Shown piece by piece: positions 43,090 through 54,630 of a DNA stretch of 64,000 nucleotides. The stretch's first letter is position 1, and each line of letters starts with the position of its first letter. The stretch comes from Gracilaria gracilis. Its lineage: Eukaryota > Rhodophyta > Florideophyceae > Gracilariales > Gracilariaceae. Where the stretch lies: positions 124,001 through 188,000 of the forward strand of contig JARGSG010000046.1 in NCBI GenBank assembly GCA_030374805.1. Direction: 5' to 3'. The notes beneath the pieces were generated by a model. It searched no databases. It had not been told where the DNA came from and was given only the letters and a program-made list of their open reading frames with translations. The translations under genes were made by a program, and so were the position numbers.

Positions 43090-46000
43090 GCGCCCTACAA
43101 ACTTATCATTGAGTTTGGTCAAAGTGTAGCAGCAATGTTCTGTTGCTTTGGGGTTCCTGTAGTAACAATATCTTGCAAGTATTCTTGAAGAAGAACGGGG
43201 ACATCATTACGTAGAGATTCATATGTTACCCAATCCATTTCATCGGAAGTGAAACTTTTCCATTTGACCATCAACTCCACTACGCCGTTTCGGCGAAGAA
43301 CGTCCTCAAACCTTTCAATCATCAGCAGTTCGCCGGCTTGATAAGCCAGATGGTTTGTCAATTCCTCCGTTACTTCAAAATCTCGATTTCGGAAAAACTT
43401 CAAACGGCGACCATGACAGGATTCCGTCTTGTTGGTGATCAGATCACGAATGACATATAAATAGTTTGACTGACAATCAACTACCCGATACGGTCCTGTC
43501 CACCGAAGGGATGGCTTGCGTCCTATCTCCCTGTCTAAAAGACCCCGCAGAACGTAGTCTCCTTCTCCAAAATTGTTCGCTCTCACATTCGTCTTTCGAT
43601 AATGCGAATCAATAGCTGCCTGACGTTTCTTTGTCGCTTGGTCCGAAACATTCTTATGCATATTTTTCAGTGAGACCTGCAATTGTTCCACATGCAACCT
43701 TTGTCTGCAACGAGCCTCTTCCATTGAAAACACTTTTGTGGACTTCCCAGCGTTTCATTTGATGCTCAGAAGTGGAGTATCTTGCGGTAGGCCGGTGAAC
43801 GCTGTAAGGGGACAGCGTTTCCCAAGACCATCAAGGGGATCAAGTGTTGTGGAGGACTGACTATAATATCGGCAGTACACTTGGCCAGCACCACTGTGGA
43901 AGCTGGAACTCAGAAAGTAGAGCCCGAGTGGCCCTCAGCAGTTCACGGCAAACAACGTCTACTGTCCCGTTTGACCATGGACAGTAAGCCAATGTAAAAT
44001 GATGAGAAGACTTCAAGCTTTCTTTCATTGCCTTGACGAGTTCGTTCTTGAAATGGCTGCCTCTGTCAGAGACCCATGTCCCTACCACGCCAAAAGCTGC
44101 AAACCAATCGGTCAGTGCTTCTGCTAGGACTTCTGCGGTAGTTTCCTTCGCCTTGCAAAGCCAAACATATCCACTATGATCGTCTTTCAAGATGAGAAAA
44201 TAGCAATAGTCGTCTTCTCCCTTTGACAAATAGCAGAAATCAAAGTGCAGGAGTTAGTTAGGCCGATCTGCATGGAGAGCTTTGCCCAGAGGGCGAGGGA
44301 TAACTGCTCCAGTCGCAGTGCGCAAACAGTGGATGCAGGATCGTACGAAGGCTTCGAAGTCTGCTGTCATTTCTTTCCAGAAGAAATGTCCTCTCAGTGT
44401 TGTGTGCGTTACGGACCGACTCCGATGTCCCGCTCTTCCACAGTGTGCGGCGATCATCAATCGCAACTTCATCATTCTGTTTTCTTCAGGAATCCACAGT
44501 ACGCCTCTGTTGTCCATGATCCCACCTTCCGCTTTCTTAAAAGCAGATAGTGGGTCTGCTTGGCACAGTCTTGACATCTCATGATGTCTGTGAGGTGGGG
44601 CCAATCCAACTTTGAGTCGAGACGTGAAGTGATAGGAGCTACCATGAATGTCTTCAAACTGCGCACAGTCCTAGCGATCATACCCCGGCTTGGTTTCACC
44701 GCCCAGCGCGTCAGCATGTCGGCCCATACGTTTCGGTCACCTGGCAGGTGTTCGATAACATATCGAAATCCACTGAGTTTGATGGCCCAACGGGTCAATT
44801 TGCTTGCAGTGTGGCGACCAGTGCTGGGATTTCTTCCGTAGAGGTCGTACAAATACACCAGATTTGCGTGATCCGTAAAGATAGAAAACTCATGTCCCAA
44901 TACCAGGTAGTCTAGCCGACACATGGACTCAAAAAATGGAAAACCTTCCTTTTCAGGAACGCTCCAATTCATAGACGCGTTTCTGAATGCACCGGATAGA
45001 AAACAGAGAGGCGAATGGTTCTGATCTTCAATTTCCCTACGACGTTGTTAATTCGGGACTTGTGTCAGTATGGCCGCCCAGTGAGTGTCTGAGGCATCCG
45101 TAAACAAACACAGTGAGTGATCAGGCTTGAGATACGCCAGTGTAACAGAATCAGCGAGTTGAGATTTGATAGTTTCGAACGAAACATCATGTACAGCGCC
45201 CCACGAGCTAGTAATGGGAACGCGGCGTACTGCCTGCTTCGTGCGCTTGCCGACCTTCTTATAGGCGTCTTGCATTAGGTAGTGCAGTGGGGCCACAACG
45301 TCGATATAGGCTGGAATAGAGGTCCTCATCCAGTTAGTCGCACAGAGAAGCTGCTGCAATTCTGCCGCATTCGAGGATTTCTTCATCTGTAAGAGAGAGT
45401 CCAAGTTCCTTGGTCTGTACCTTACTCCATCTTTGGATACACTTCTTCCGCAAAAGTTTACCTGTCTGGCGAACAGGTTCGATTTCTCTGCGTGCACCTT
45501 GAGCCCAACTTCACGACATACATGCAGAAAGTTCTTCAAGTTCTGTAGTAGCTCTGATTCGCTTGCTGCGTAGAATAAGAAATCGTCTAGGCACTGCAAC
45601 ATCTTCGCTACTCGCCCTTCAAACTTCTCCTGCAAAACTGCTTGAAAATGGTTACCTGAATCGCTTCCACCTTGTAGCAAGCGACGGGAAGAGTACACAC
45701 CGATTGGTGTCTGGAGCGAGATGAATTCTTGAGATTCATTCGATAAGGGCACTTGCCAATAACCATGCGCAAGATCAATGTTTGCAAAACAGCAACTACC
45801 AGAAATGTCCTGTAGCTCTGACTCCAAATGCGGCATTGCCGACTGAATTGGAATAGTTCTAGCATTGGGACCTCTCAAATCTACCGCGAAACGAAGCTTC
45901 GTTGCGCCAGGTTTGGGAACAGCGAGTGCAGGGCTTGCCCATCTGGCTGACGGGTTTTTGTAGATTTCCTCTACAGACTCCAGTTCACGGATTGTTTGTA

Positions 46001-47802
46001 TAATGAAATCTCTCTGCTGCTGCGCGTATCGCCGTTGTGGAGATCGGTACGGCCTAGCGTTGGGAATTGGAGTGATTGTAAGTGGTGGCACGTTGGCGCG
46101 AGGGTCAGGTCCAAGCTTAATCCGAAAAACATCTCGATACCCATTCAGTATTGAGAGTAACTGATCTGCACCACTATCGGAAATGCCTTGCTTCCTGGCA
46201 TTTTTGACAATTGATCGAAACGCGACTCTAATGGATTCATCCGAATCGTTCCCAATACCTGCCGCGATACCTTCAGGCACCTCAATGGGATCGTCGTCTA
46301 TACTCTGATACGACATACCACTGTACTGTGCCTTACGGAGCTTGACAGCTTCGGGATCAATATCTCCAATTTGCTTGTCATGTACGTGGGGACGGACAAT
46401 CTCCAAGTGTTCGTCCAAATTGAAACCAGTGGCATTCAAGAAAAGTCTGCCAAGAAGCACTTCGTTCATATCATCGTTCACAACGACGAAATGTACGCCA
46501 CGAAGACGCACGGGAATATTTGATCCAGGCAAAAATAGTGTGATAGATGCAACGATAGATTTTGACGCAGTACACTGTAAACCGAGTCCAAATGCTCCTT
46601 CTAACGGAAGAGACTTGTCGAAATGCTTCACTGTCGCTGCAAAGGACGGGACAGCCTTGACAAGCTCTTCATAAAGTCCGTCAGAGATTGCGCTACAATC
46701 TGCACCGGAATCTCCGAGTGCGACTGCACGAACGTGGTCTTCGATGGTTACAATATACCGCCCTCCATTATCCTTATCCGAATCCTGCACGGCTACCGCG
46801 AAAGTCTTCATGGCTTTCTTGGCCTTGAAATAATTATCCAAGAGTTTCTGCCGCTCGTCTGGTGTCGTCTTTGGACATTCCGTCACCAGATGGTTCCCAT
46901 TACAGTTGGGGTTTAGACATTTCACATCTTTTGCAAAGAATGTCTTGTTTGATACCAGGCCAGGTCCTCCGGAAGCTGATTTACGTGCGCCAGAGTTTTT
47001 CCAAGCACTGTCTGAGCGCTTAGGCCGGACATTGCGGTCAGTAGTTTCGTTTCGTTCACTACGCTCTCCACGCGAATGGTTGCCTGAAAGACCAAGAAGA
47101 GATCGTGCAACTTTGTTCTGGGCCACATCTACTGCATGAGCAGATGCCTCTCGTCGAAAGAGTTTGATGTCCCCTTTTTCGGTCTTAGACCACAACATTC
47201 GCTTCATGCGCACGCGCTCGCGTAGTAGGGGCGGTTCTAATTTCCCTTCCACTCGATCAATCAAGAACTTGGCCTTATCTACATCATTCACAATCTCGGA
47301 AGCGTTGTTCTGATCTAAAGACTTGATCACATCGATGACGAACATGACGACTCCACCAGCTGGATCGTCTTTACATAGCTCATATTGAACGGTACTCAAG
47401 GCAGATCGAATTCGTTCAGACAGATCCCGTGGCGCTTCTGCCAAGGCAGAATCAAACCAAGCTTGAACCATCTCCGGCGTTGCATCTTCTACAGTAGTCG
47501 CACCTGCAATATCTCCCATCATGCAGAGTGCCTGTAGGGTACTGTTTTCCATGCAATCCCGGATCGGTGCGATTGGTATCTTCTCGGCTTCGGCTCTGGT
47601 CCGGTTTACATCCGTGCACTTCTCTTTGTACGGCGCATAATCAGGTTCAAACTTGATGAGCTGAGGCTGTGTAACAGAAACCAGGCGGTGCGGGCTGATG
47701 AAATCAATAACTCTATAGTAAGAAGCCATAACGATAGTGCAACTGTGTAGCCAAGACCACACCTCAACCTGAACGTTGCTCTTCTAGATGACCAAAGCGC
47801 TT

Positions 47803-47930
47803 TGTTGACTAGTTACAGGTCGGTGGTGGGAGCAGCAAACACGATGGGCACACCTTTCGCTTTTGGCTTGCTTGCATTGCTTCAGGTTACCGCTACCAGG
47901 TTGGCAGCGGCTTTTATAGAGATGTGCCCG
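47803..47930 (-). repeat. 5' LTR of the Gypsy element, first piece
   Basis: Begins TGTTGACTAGTTACAGG and matches 42740-42868. The LTR continues at 49536 after an inserted 1.6 kb. Confidence 0.75.
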
Positions 47931-49535
47931 TAGAGATGCGCGAAATTCGCACTCATTGAAATTCTAAATAAAAACGAAAAGTTGAATGTCACATGTTTCT
48001 TGTAGTTGCTGCACTACGCCACTGTAAGCGTTAGAAATTGTATATGTCAGTCTTGGAGCGTCAATAGCTGTAGTGCATGCAGAATGCACTTCTTCAGAAG
48101 ACTTTCAAACAGTGCAACCTGTTCCTTTTTCCGTTACACTAAAAATTGGAACGCCTCTAACTTCATCGAATCTTCCCAAGTTTAATATTCCCATGCATAC
48201 TTTAGTACCATGAAGAATTTAATACTGCAGTACCCTGTTTTTCCATAAATTGAATGCAGTGAATCAAGGAATTGCGACGCATACATACGCAAAACAAGTA
48301 GCAAGACCCGCCTTTTTACGCAATTTTTAGTGCTTATTTCTGGAATTGAGAACATTTTGAAGGTAAAACGATTACGTACTCCAGTTGTATTACTACTTAT
48401 CTTCCAAAGTATGCAAAAATGTCAAACACTTAGGGAAATCGGGAGGAGGAAAAGAAGTCCTGTTTTGCGAGTAGCTCAGAAGAACGTTCTTTTCGCATGT
48501 GAAGATGTTGAAAGTGTGGGTAGAAGTGTGAACTCTTGACGCGAAAGGAGCACGGTAAGCCACACGTGTTGACAATAATAGTTTCAAAATATTTACACCA
48601 CAGGATCAAACCATGCACAAAACTCAAGACAATCACTCTATCAATCAGAGCTTCGAGAAGCAAGCTTCTCGTAAGAAATGGTCGCAAAGCTCTTTGATAA
48701 CTAGATGAGATTTTTTTTCAGTTCTTAGATTTTGGAATGTGTAATATGTTTGGTTAAAACTTGTAATTGAGAAAAGTCTTTTGAAATATAAATAAAAGAG
48801 ATTTTTGTGGTTAAGTCAGGGTCGTATTTTTTGACTACTTATTTACATGGTTGGAAGTCATATAGTCAATCGTTTTTCGCAGAATTCAGTCAAACAAGTC
48901 AAAAAATAGTCACTTCTAAGAATTACGTTTACTGGAGCGTTCTGTACTTTCTTATTCAAGGTATGGTAGTTAAGGACAATAACTCGGTCTTTTTAAAACC
49001 AGATGGGCATTAAACCAAAGTCTACAAATCGGTAGTAAAAAAAGTTTTGACATCTGTTTTACAGATAATCTATAATTGACAGTACCAAGTAATTGGTAAA
49101 AAGGGTAGAAAAACATTGTAGAAGGTTGTTAAGAAGAAAAGCAATGCTAGGGGTCAGCATGATTGAAGATCTAGAATGGGGAAACTATGGACGTTTTTTT
49201 TCTTAGTAATTTTATTTGTTGGCAGTGGAATGATCCGAACAGCTGATCTGTCCAGAAAAGCAACAAAATGCGCCGTGTGACACGGCGCATTTGTAAAGGT
49301 GAATATGCTGCTCAATGACCCTGTTTTTGAAACAGCTGTAAGCATTCTATGTATAAGCGGTAGATTTGGTAGCTACGCCAATTTTGAAAGAGATCATCAA
49401 AAATATGCAGATAACTAGTTTTCCTGCAGATTTTGACTGAGCAATCTAGACTTCAGCTCAAAAAACATAGCTTTGTCCTCCCAGTAGGAGCTTTGCGATA
49501 ACAATCTAAAATTGGCGAATGTCCCGCAATTCCAG
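47931..49535. mobile_element. Unclassified 1.6-kb insertion in the Gypsy LTR
   Basis: The sequence is absent from the other LTR, so it must have been inserted later. It is AT-rich with no coding domain. Its ends (GAGATGCGCGAAATTCGC and GCGAATGTCCCGCAATTCC) are at best weakly inverted. Near its right third is a perfect stem-loop, AAATGCGCCGTG-TGA-CACGGCGCATTT, at 49266-49292. Class unknown: nonautonomous DNA element or other. Confidence 0.5.
49266..49292. repeat. Perfect 12-bp stem-loop
   Basis: AAATGCGCCGTG, loop TGA, CACGGCGCATTT. No flanking gene explains it. Confidence 0.6.
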
Positions 49536-49559
49536 GGTGGTACCACGCCTAACATTAAT

Positions 49560-50497
49560 GGGAGAATCCGAAAATTCCTATCGTTCCAGACTACCAAATG
49601 GGTAGCTAGGGACCTGTCTCCGTCCAAACTGAGACAGGCCCGCTACAGTTACACAAACTTTCATGTAACCAGAACGCTTTTTTCAGCACATTCATATATA
49701 GTGGGCTGTGCATCAGTTGGCTACGCTCTCGGAAGAACGGCAAACCGTTTCGGTCGACATGCACCGCGGCCACCCTTTCGGTGCTTTGGACTATCCACGG
49801 TTCTCTTTTTGTAGAAGGCGACTAATCTAAGGCGCCTGGCTCCGGCGTCGAACGGAATACCGCATTATGACGACGTGAACCATTGCAGGGTTACCAGGTG
49901 CCGAGAACGGGTACAAATTATTGGTTGGGTCATCAAGCAGGCACAAGAGATGTTCCGCAACGCGCAAAAGCTTTTCTACTTTCACGGCATGGACGAGAAC
50001 GCCTGCTTTTAGCAAAAGAAGGTGGTTGGGTTGTTTAAAAAAGTTCAAGCTTAACATCTTGCTGCTTTTGTATAGCGCGTACGGGCCGTCTACAGGCAAA
50101 CGCAAAAAGCGCGGAGTTCGAATTGACGCGGAGAGTGCGTACGACTATCTGAAGGGTCGCGCAGAGGTAGACGTTGGGCGTCGATGGAATCTGTGGGAGT
50201 AGGCAAATCACTGGACCGCGCTGTGGCTGTACATCAGAAGGCCCGCTCGGTTTGTTTTGGCAAGTGCGGTGGGTGGGAAGTGCCAGTACGGCGGTGCGTA
50301 TACTTCAAATTCGGTTTAGGAGTAAATCTGTTTGCCACTTAGTTGAAAGTTCCCTGTTGCCCACATTTGGAACTTTGGATAGGGTCCCGCTTACCCTATC
50401 CAGAGTCCCAAAGAAGGCAACAAGAGCGTCTACGCGCCGCCATCTGATTTGCCCAGCAGTTAGAAGTTTGGAACGATAGGAATTTTCGGATTCTCCC
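49560..50497. mobile_element. Nonautonomous inverted-repeat element, copy 1 (TSD AAT)
   Basis: Bounded by GGGAGAATCCGAAAATTCC... and its exact inverse over about 28 bp, with target duplication AAT (49557-49559 and 50498-50500) inside the Gypsy LTR. Removing it restores the LTR sequence seen at 42885. The interior (938 bp in all) has no intact coding frame. A second copy lies at 61607-62539 in the opposite orientation. A 3-bp target duplication and G-rich ends suggest a Harbinger- or CACTA-dependent passenger; this assignment is inference. Confidence 0.8.
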
Positions 50498-50698
50498 AAT
50501 GATGATGTCATAATCGAACATCAGTGGGCCGCATTTGCACACAAAATTATACTGCATGGGACGCATTTCCCACGCCGGAAAACTGATTCTATTTAACTCT
50601 GCTGCGTCAGTTAACCGGACTCAGGTTATTATGAAGGTGAGCTTTGATATTTCATTAACCACTCTTCTCTTTAAAATGACGTTGCTGTGTGCACAACA
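50498..50698 (-). repeat. 5' LTR of the Gypsy element, last piece
   Basis: Matches 42888-43089 with roughly 18 differences in 200 bases and ends GTGTGCACAACA. Confidence 0.75.
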
Positions 50699-50825
50699 AC
50701 TTGTTAGAACTGTTTGAGAGTGCTCTTCTAAGACCTAGTGATATTTTCTCGTCATACAACATCAATTCCAACGGTTGAGTCAAACGACTGTCTGTCTTTG
50801 TCAACGGGTTTGCGTAGTTCAAATT

Positions 50826-51341
50826 TCAAGGAAACCAAATCATTCGGTCGGCGTCATTGGTCTCACACTCATTTTTGATGACACTTACATCTCCCTCAAT
50901 CGATAGATCAGTGGCGTTCTTGCAAGTCGATAAATTTCCATACAATTCTTTCGAGTCTACTAAAACCCAAAGAGGTACAGGTATGGCAAGTAAAATCTGA
51001 AAAGCCTTAGTAAGAAACTTTTTTTCATCGATGGTTTCACCTACTGCCAAGGTTTTGGCAGAACCAATGGACTTAACCGGTCTACGAGACTTGTGTCAAC
51101 TCCATCCAATGATATGAATAATAGAATCCTGCGATTGCTTCCCAAACAGAAGTCCAGCAACATAGCCAAGTTGTTCATAGTCTTCTGATCGGTTGGCATC
51201 CGAGAACATCACAACAGAAACTTCACGTTTCTGAACATCGCAAGGTCTGTTGAACATCAGTAATCTTTTTTTTGTTACTTCTAAGATACTGACTTTCCTT
51301 GCAATGGAGCTTTGCGGTTTTCTTCCTTGAGAAGCAAGCAT
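50826..51341 (-). mobile_element. RNase H fragment of a Copia-like retrotransposon, broken fossil
   Basis: The minus strand reads VVMFSDANRSEDYEQLGYVAG, then IIGWS, HKSRRPVKSIGSAKTLAVGE and LWVLVDSKEL, the pattern of the RNase H domain at the end of Copia-type pol (D...GY...W.S.K..R...S...E...DS..L). No LTR, integrase or RT is seen nearby. It is a short, broken piece; the family call is moderate. Confidence 0.5.
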
Positions 51342-51628
51342 GTAGTAGAGGTTCTATTCGTTCGGCACAGTTTTGAATTGGCAGGTTATATCTATTGGGG
51401 CCTTCTTTGTTTCAAAAAAAAACAATAATCGTGTCACATGTGCGTTATTCCATGATTGTCGGGACAACTCTAGAATAGATCACGGTAGGCCAACAAATTA
51501 AAATGGACATGAAATTTATAGCGCTATTGGAACCAAACCGCCACAATGAATTTCAGATATTACTTGTCATAATTGAATAAAAGAACGGGAGAAAGACTGT
51601 TGAAAGAATCAGGGAACAAATGGCAGTG
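51342..51628. other. Intergenic, upstream of the zinc-finger gene
   Basis: No feature other than the promoter listed next. Confidence 0.4.
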
Positions 51629-51636
51629 TATAAAAG
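51629..51636 (+). promoter_or_regulatory. TATA box of the C2H2 zinc-finger gene
   Basis: TATAAAAG, 72-79 bases upstream of the ATG at 51708. Confidence 0.55.
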
Positions 51637-51707
51637 TAATGATCCTTCGTTCACAGGCTGAACAAGTCTGCGACAGAGAAAATAACGCCGCTCTCAGATT
51701 ATAAACT

Positions 51708-52199
51708 ATGTCCAGTGAAAATAGTTGTAGCTCCCCCAGCTCGCCCTCCACGGACGGCAATATCTCGGACAAGCGAAGACGAATTGGAGAAACCTACGGC
51801 TGTCGGAAATGTGGCGAACTATTTGAAAGCTCGTGTTGCTACGTGTTCCACACTCGCTGCACAAAGCCTTTAAGTGCTGAAGAGAGATATGAGTTAGAGA
51901 AGTGCACTGTCAGATTAGAAGGAGTGACACCCAAAATACAGGCCGAAATCTTCAAGCTTCCTTATTGTAGAGAGTGTGACATGAGTTTCAGTTCGCCAGA
52001 GGACTACTGCAGTCACCTGAAAGAGGGGTACGGGGGGAAGGTCAAGTGCCAGCTTTGTCACAAGTTGTTGCTGCAGAAAAACCTGAAAGCGCATACAGAA
52101 AATATGCATATCAAAGCTAAGTGGATATGCCACATTTGCGGCGCTTCAATAACGAGACAAAACATGAGGAGACACATAAGGAACGTGCATCGGGGTTAG
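51708..52199 (+). CDS. C2H2-type zinc-finger protein
   Basis: Intronless 163-residue protein, ATG 51708 to TAG. A Ser-rich acidic N-terminus and a basic patch (DKRRRI) precede four zinc modules: C32-C35...H48-C51 (atypical, CCHC-like), C87-C90...H103 with an incomplete second ligand pair, C114-C117...H129-H134, and C141-C144...H156-H161. The last two are standard C2H2 fingers (RRHIRNVH ends the protein). It probably binds DNA or RNA in the nucleus. No partner domain (BTB, KRAB or transposase) is visible. The clean TATA box and full-length frame suggest an expressed host gene, though C2H2 proteins can also be transposon-derived. Confidence 0.7.
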   Translation: MSSENSCSSPSSPSTDGNISDKRRRIGETYGCRKCGELFESSCCYVFHTRCTKPLSAEERYELEKCTVRLEGVTPKIQAEIFKLPYCRECDMSFSSPEDYCSHLKEGYGGKVKCQLCHKLLLQKNLKAHTENMHIKAKWICHICGASITRQNMRRHIRNVHRG

Positions 52200-53618
52200 G
52201 AGAAGCTCGATTCTCAAAGTACAAAGTTGCGAAGCCCGGCCGATTCGACCGAGTAAAGCGATCTCAAATAATTAGAAAACTTCTAGTTCCTTCTTAAAGA
52301 TTAGAACCAAGTAAATAGAAAACAATACCAAGAGCCATTGGCGTAGTGTTGCAACGGTTCTGCGGACGACACTGTTCGACCTAGTCTCTGAGAAAAGAAT
52401 CACTCTGATATAGCCATCGATCTGTAAGAACGCTCTATGTAGTAATGAGATGGTGAATGAAGTCTTTCAGAAGATGAATGCCAAGGTCCAGCCGCGTATT
52501 TATTAATGCCCAATTAAAGAATTTTCAGTTAAACGCGCAGAAAATATCAAAAACGTTGTGGAAATTTGATGACACTCGTCGAGCTTTGCTCTCTTGCTCT
52601 TGGCGTTTGAACGTTTCCCTGCCAAATTACGTACGACGGTACTCCTGGGCCGCCCACAAACTATGCACGCTTACTCCTGCCAACAACTCCGCAAAATTGG
52701 GCTTCGTTCTACCAACTTCTAATTGACAAGTTCCCACATCAATTTCCAACTACTTATCCGCCCTAGTCCGGGTTAATGGAACTAAGTCACAACACGCAAT
52801 ACGTCCAGGCGATCTGCAATCATCCCAATTTTGAAGGAACATCACAAGTGCACTCTGCTGCAGGGCGTGTGCTAACACCTTTCACCCCTGTCACACATCC
52901 GGGTGGGAAGGTTTACTGTTCATGACGGGGTGAAACGGCGTGGCATTCGCGCAGGGCACTACAAGACGATGGCGACGAGCAGCAAATGGCACGCCCGAGT
53001 TGTCTGTGTCTGTGCAGTGGTTTAGAGACAGCAGAGACGGGCCGTGGTGATTCTTGTTGAGCTCCGTTCTCGCACAACACGTCCACCACTTCCCATTTTC
53101 GAGCCCGGTCGCCGCTTTCAGAAGCTCAGCAGAAAAAAACATTACAACAGCGCTATTCTAACCCATAGCTCTATCTTGCAGAACACAAACAAGTTTCATC
53201 ATTACCATTGGGACAGTTTCTACCATTCTGTATATAGAATATGATCCTCCGCCAAAGGAAGGACAACGTATCGTGACGAACCCTTAGTTGCTAAACATGA
53301 TTTCATATACTCAAATATAGAATACTTCAGAATGCGAAAGTCATGATCCTCTGTGGTACGAAAGTAGAGAAATTGCATGAGGCCCCTATACTCTTGTCTA
53401 GTAGCTAGAGTCTGAAAGAACTCTATCTAAGAAGATGTAAGCACAACCTGTGGTTTAAGCAATACGTTCGTGTTATTGAATTGTCAATGAAACTGATGGC
53501 TGAGTTAGTTTTCATTACTCAAATTGTGTTCAAGATTGGAGAACTCTCGCTGAGTACATCTAGTTATGTACGTTTTCGGAACACAGCCGGAAACTGAAGT
53601 TAGTCATCATCACAGATT
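52200..53618. other. Intergenic; no recognised gene
   Basis: Between the zinc-finger gene and the 3' end of the GH16 gene. Short frames only, with no motif or repeat. Confidence 0.45.
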
Positions 53619-54512
53619 CTACCTGCTGGCCATTTTGTAGCTACGGACATAAAACACCTTCCACGCATTCGGCAGCTTCTTAGGTTCCGGAGGCCCTCCT
53701 TGTCGTGCAGGCGCCCCGGGTACTCCAAACCACTCCTGAAATACCTCAGAGTCAAGCTGCAAGAACAACGGAATGTGGAAGTGATCGTTACGTATGCGGC
53801 GTACTTCTCGATCGTTCAGGTACCATACCAGTACGTCACGTTTCCACAGCAAACCGACCTTGACAATCTCCTGGCTAAGATCCCGTCCAACATTTATCTT
53901 GAAAGGACTGGAATCTTCAACATCTCGGTTTTGTCCAGAGTACAGAATAGTGTTCATGTTGAAGTTATTCTTAAAAGTTACAGGGCATCGGGCGTGACAG
54001 TCGTATGGCTTGGGGGAGGTGGAATACTCGAACACATCGATCTCGGTGTCGCGGTCGTTGATGAACCAGAATGCGCAGCTGACGTTACAGTCCATAAATT
54101 TGCACGCAATCTCATAATAACCGTACTTTCCTTTTTCAGCTGTACGTATGAAACTGGTGGCATACTTCCAGCCATGGCCATTGAGACGGTTTCCCATCTT
54201 GCGACGGTCCTCATCAGATGGAGGTCGCTCCGTAGACTGGAGCCACAGACAGTTGTCGCGTACATACACATTCTGCTCGGAGAAGAAACTAGGGGAACGT
54301 CCTTCCCAAAACGGGTTGTATCGGACCCATTTGTTGTTGTAGTACCAATTGCTGACGGGGTAGGCATTGAACTCATCAGACATGCTGTTGTTTTTGACCC
54401 ATCTCATGTTTGCAGGAAGCTCTTGTTGGAGATAGTTCGGAAGAGGGGTGTTGGGAGATGTTGCAGTCGGATCATATTGGAGGGGGGGAACATTCCAGTC
54501 GTAGACCGTCAT
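53619..54512 (-). CDS. GH16 glycoside hydrolase, agarase/porphyranase-like
   Basis: Intronless frame read from ATG 54512 (297 residues; an upstream GTG-extended frame to 54539 is less likely). MSDEFNAYPVSNWYYNN near residue 44 is the family's N-terminal SDEF...W block. YGYYEIACKF...CAFWF precedes the catalytic ExDxxE motif TEIDVFE (nucleophile E157, D159, acid/base E162). LVWYLNDREVRRI and EWFGVP close the jelly roll. GH16 agarases and porphyranases cleave beta-1,4 bonds of agar-type galactans; in algae related enzymes are thought to remodel the wall. No signal peptide is visible, which is odd for a wall enzyme. A TATA-like ATAAAAG lies at 54624-54630, about 112 bases upstream of the ATG. Substrate (agarose, porphyran or carrageenan) cannot be told by eye. 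Confidence 0.85.
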   Translation of the reverse strand: MTVYDWNVPPLQYDPTATSPNTPLPNYLQQELPANMRWVKNNSMSDEFNAYPVSNWYYNNKWVRYNPFWEGRSPSFFSEQNVYVRDNCLWLQSTERPPSDEDRRKMGNRLNGHGWKYATSFIRTAEKGKYGYYEIACKFMDCNVSCAFWFINDRDTEIDVFEYSTSPKPYDCHARCPVTFKNNFNMNTILYSGQNRDVEDSSPFKINVGRDLSQEIVKVGLLWKRDVLVWYLNDREVRRIRNDHFHIPLFLQLDSEVFQEWFGVPGAPARQGGPPEPKKLPNAWKVFYVRSYKMASR

Positions 54513-54623
54513 CGTTGAATTGGAAGGATTCTGAACCACGATATGATAGTGTATGGAGTGGAGAGATGAGTGCCGCTCAATTGAACTGGCGGAGAGCGAG
54601 AAGACCGGAAGACCGGGGTGGCG

Positions 54624-54630
54624 CTTTTAT
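54624..54630 (-). promoter_or_regulatory. TATA-like box of the GH16 gene
   Basis: ATAAAAG on the minus strand, 112-118 bases upstream of ATG 54512. It supports an intronless gene starting here. Confidence 0.4.

Larger units (their letters stand above)
42740..50698 (-). mobile_element. Gypsy LTR retrotransposon with chromodomain, broken; 5' LTR split by two insertions
   Basis: Fossil element on the minus strand. Internal region 43090-47802 in order: gag-like with a CCHC knuckle (CLNPNCNGNHLVTEC), protease (LGDSGADCS), RT (LDDFLFYA), RNase H, integrase (zinc domain and DDE core) and a chromodomain-like tail (LMVKWKSF). The 3' LTR is 42740-43089. The 5' LTR survives as three pieces (47803-47930, 49536-49559, 50498-50698) because two other sequences were inserted into it. 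Outside flanks ATTTG and ACTTG are a plausible 5-bp target duplication. The LTRs differ by roughly 8-10% by eye, so this is an old copy, with a handful of breaks in the coding region. Confidence 0.8.

Noticed and set aside
53700-54518. 272-codon frame antisense to the GH16 gene
   Set aside because: Exact antisense shadow of a gene with clear catalytic motifs; its translation shows no domain.
54513-54539. Nine-codon upstream extension of the GH16 gene
   Set aside because: It begins at GTG; the first ATG of the frame is at 54512 and fits the TATA-like box, so the ATG was chosen.
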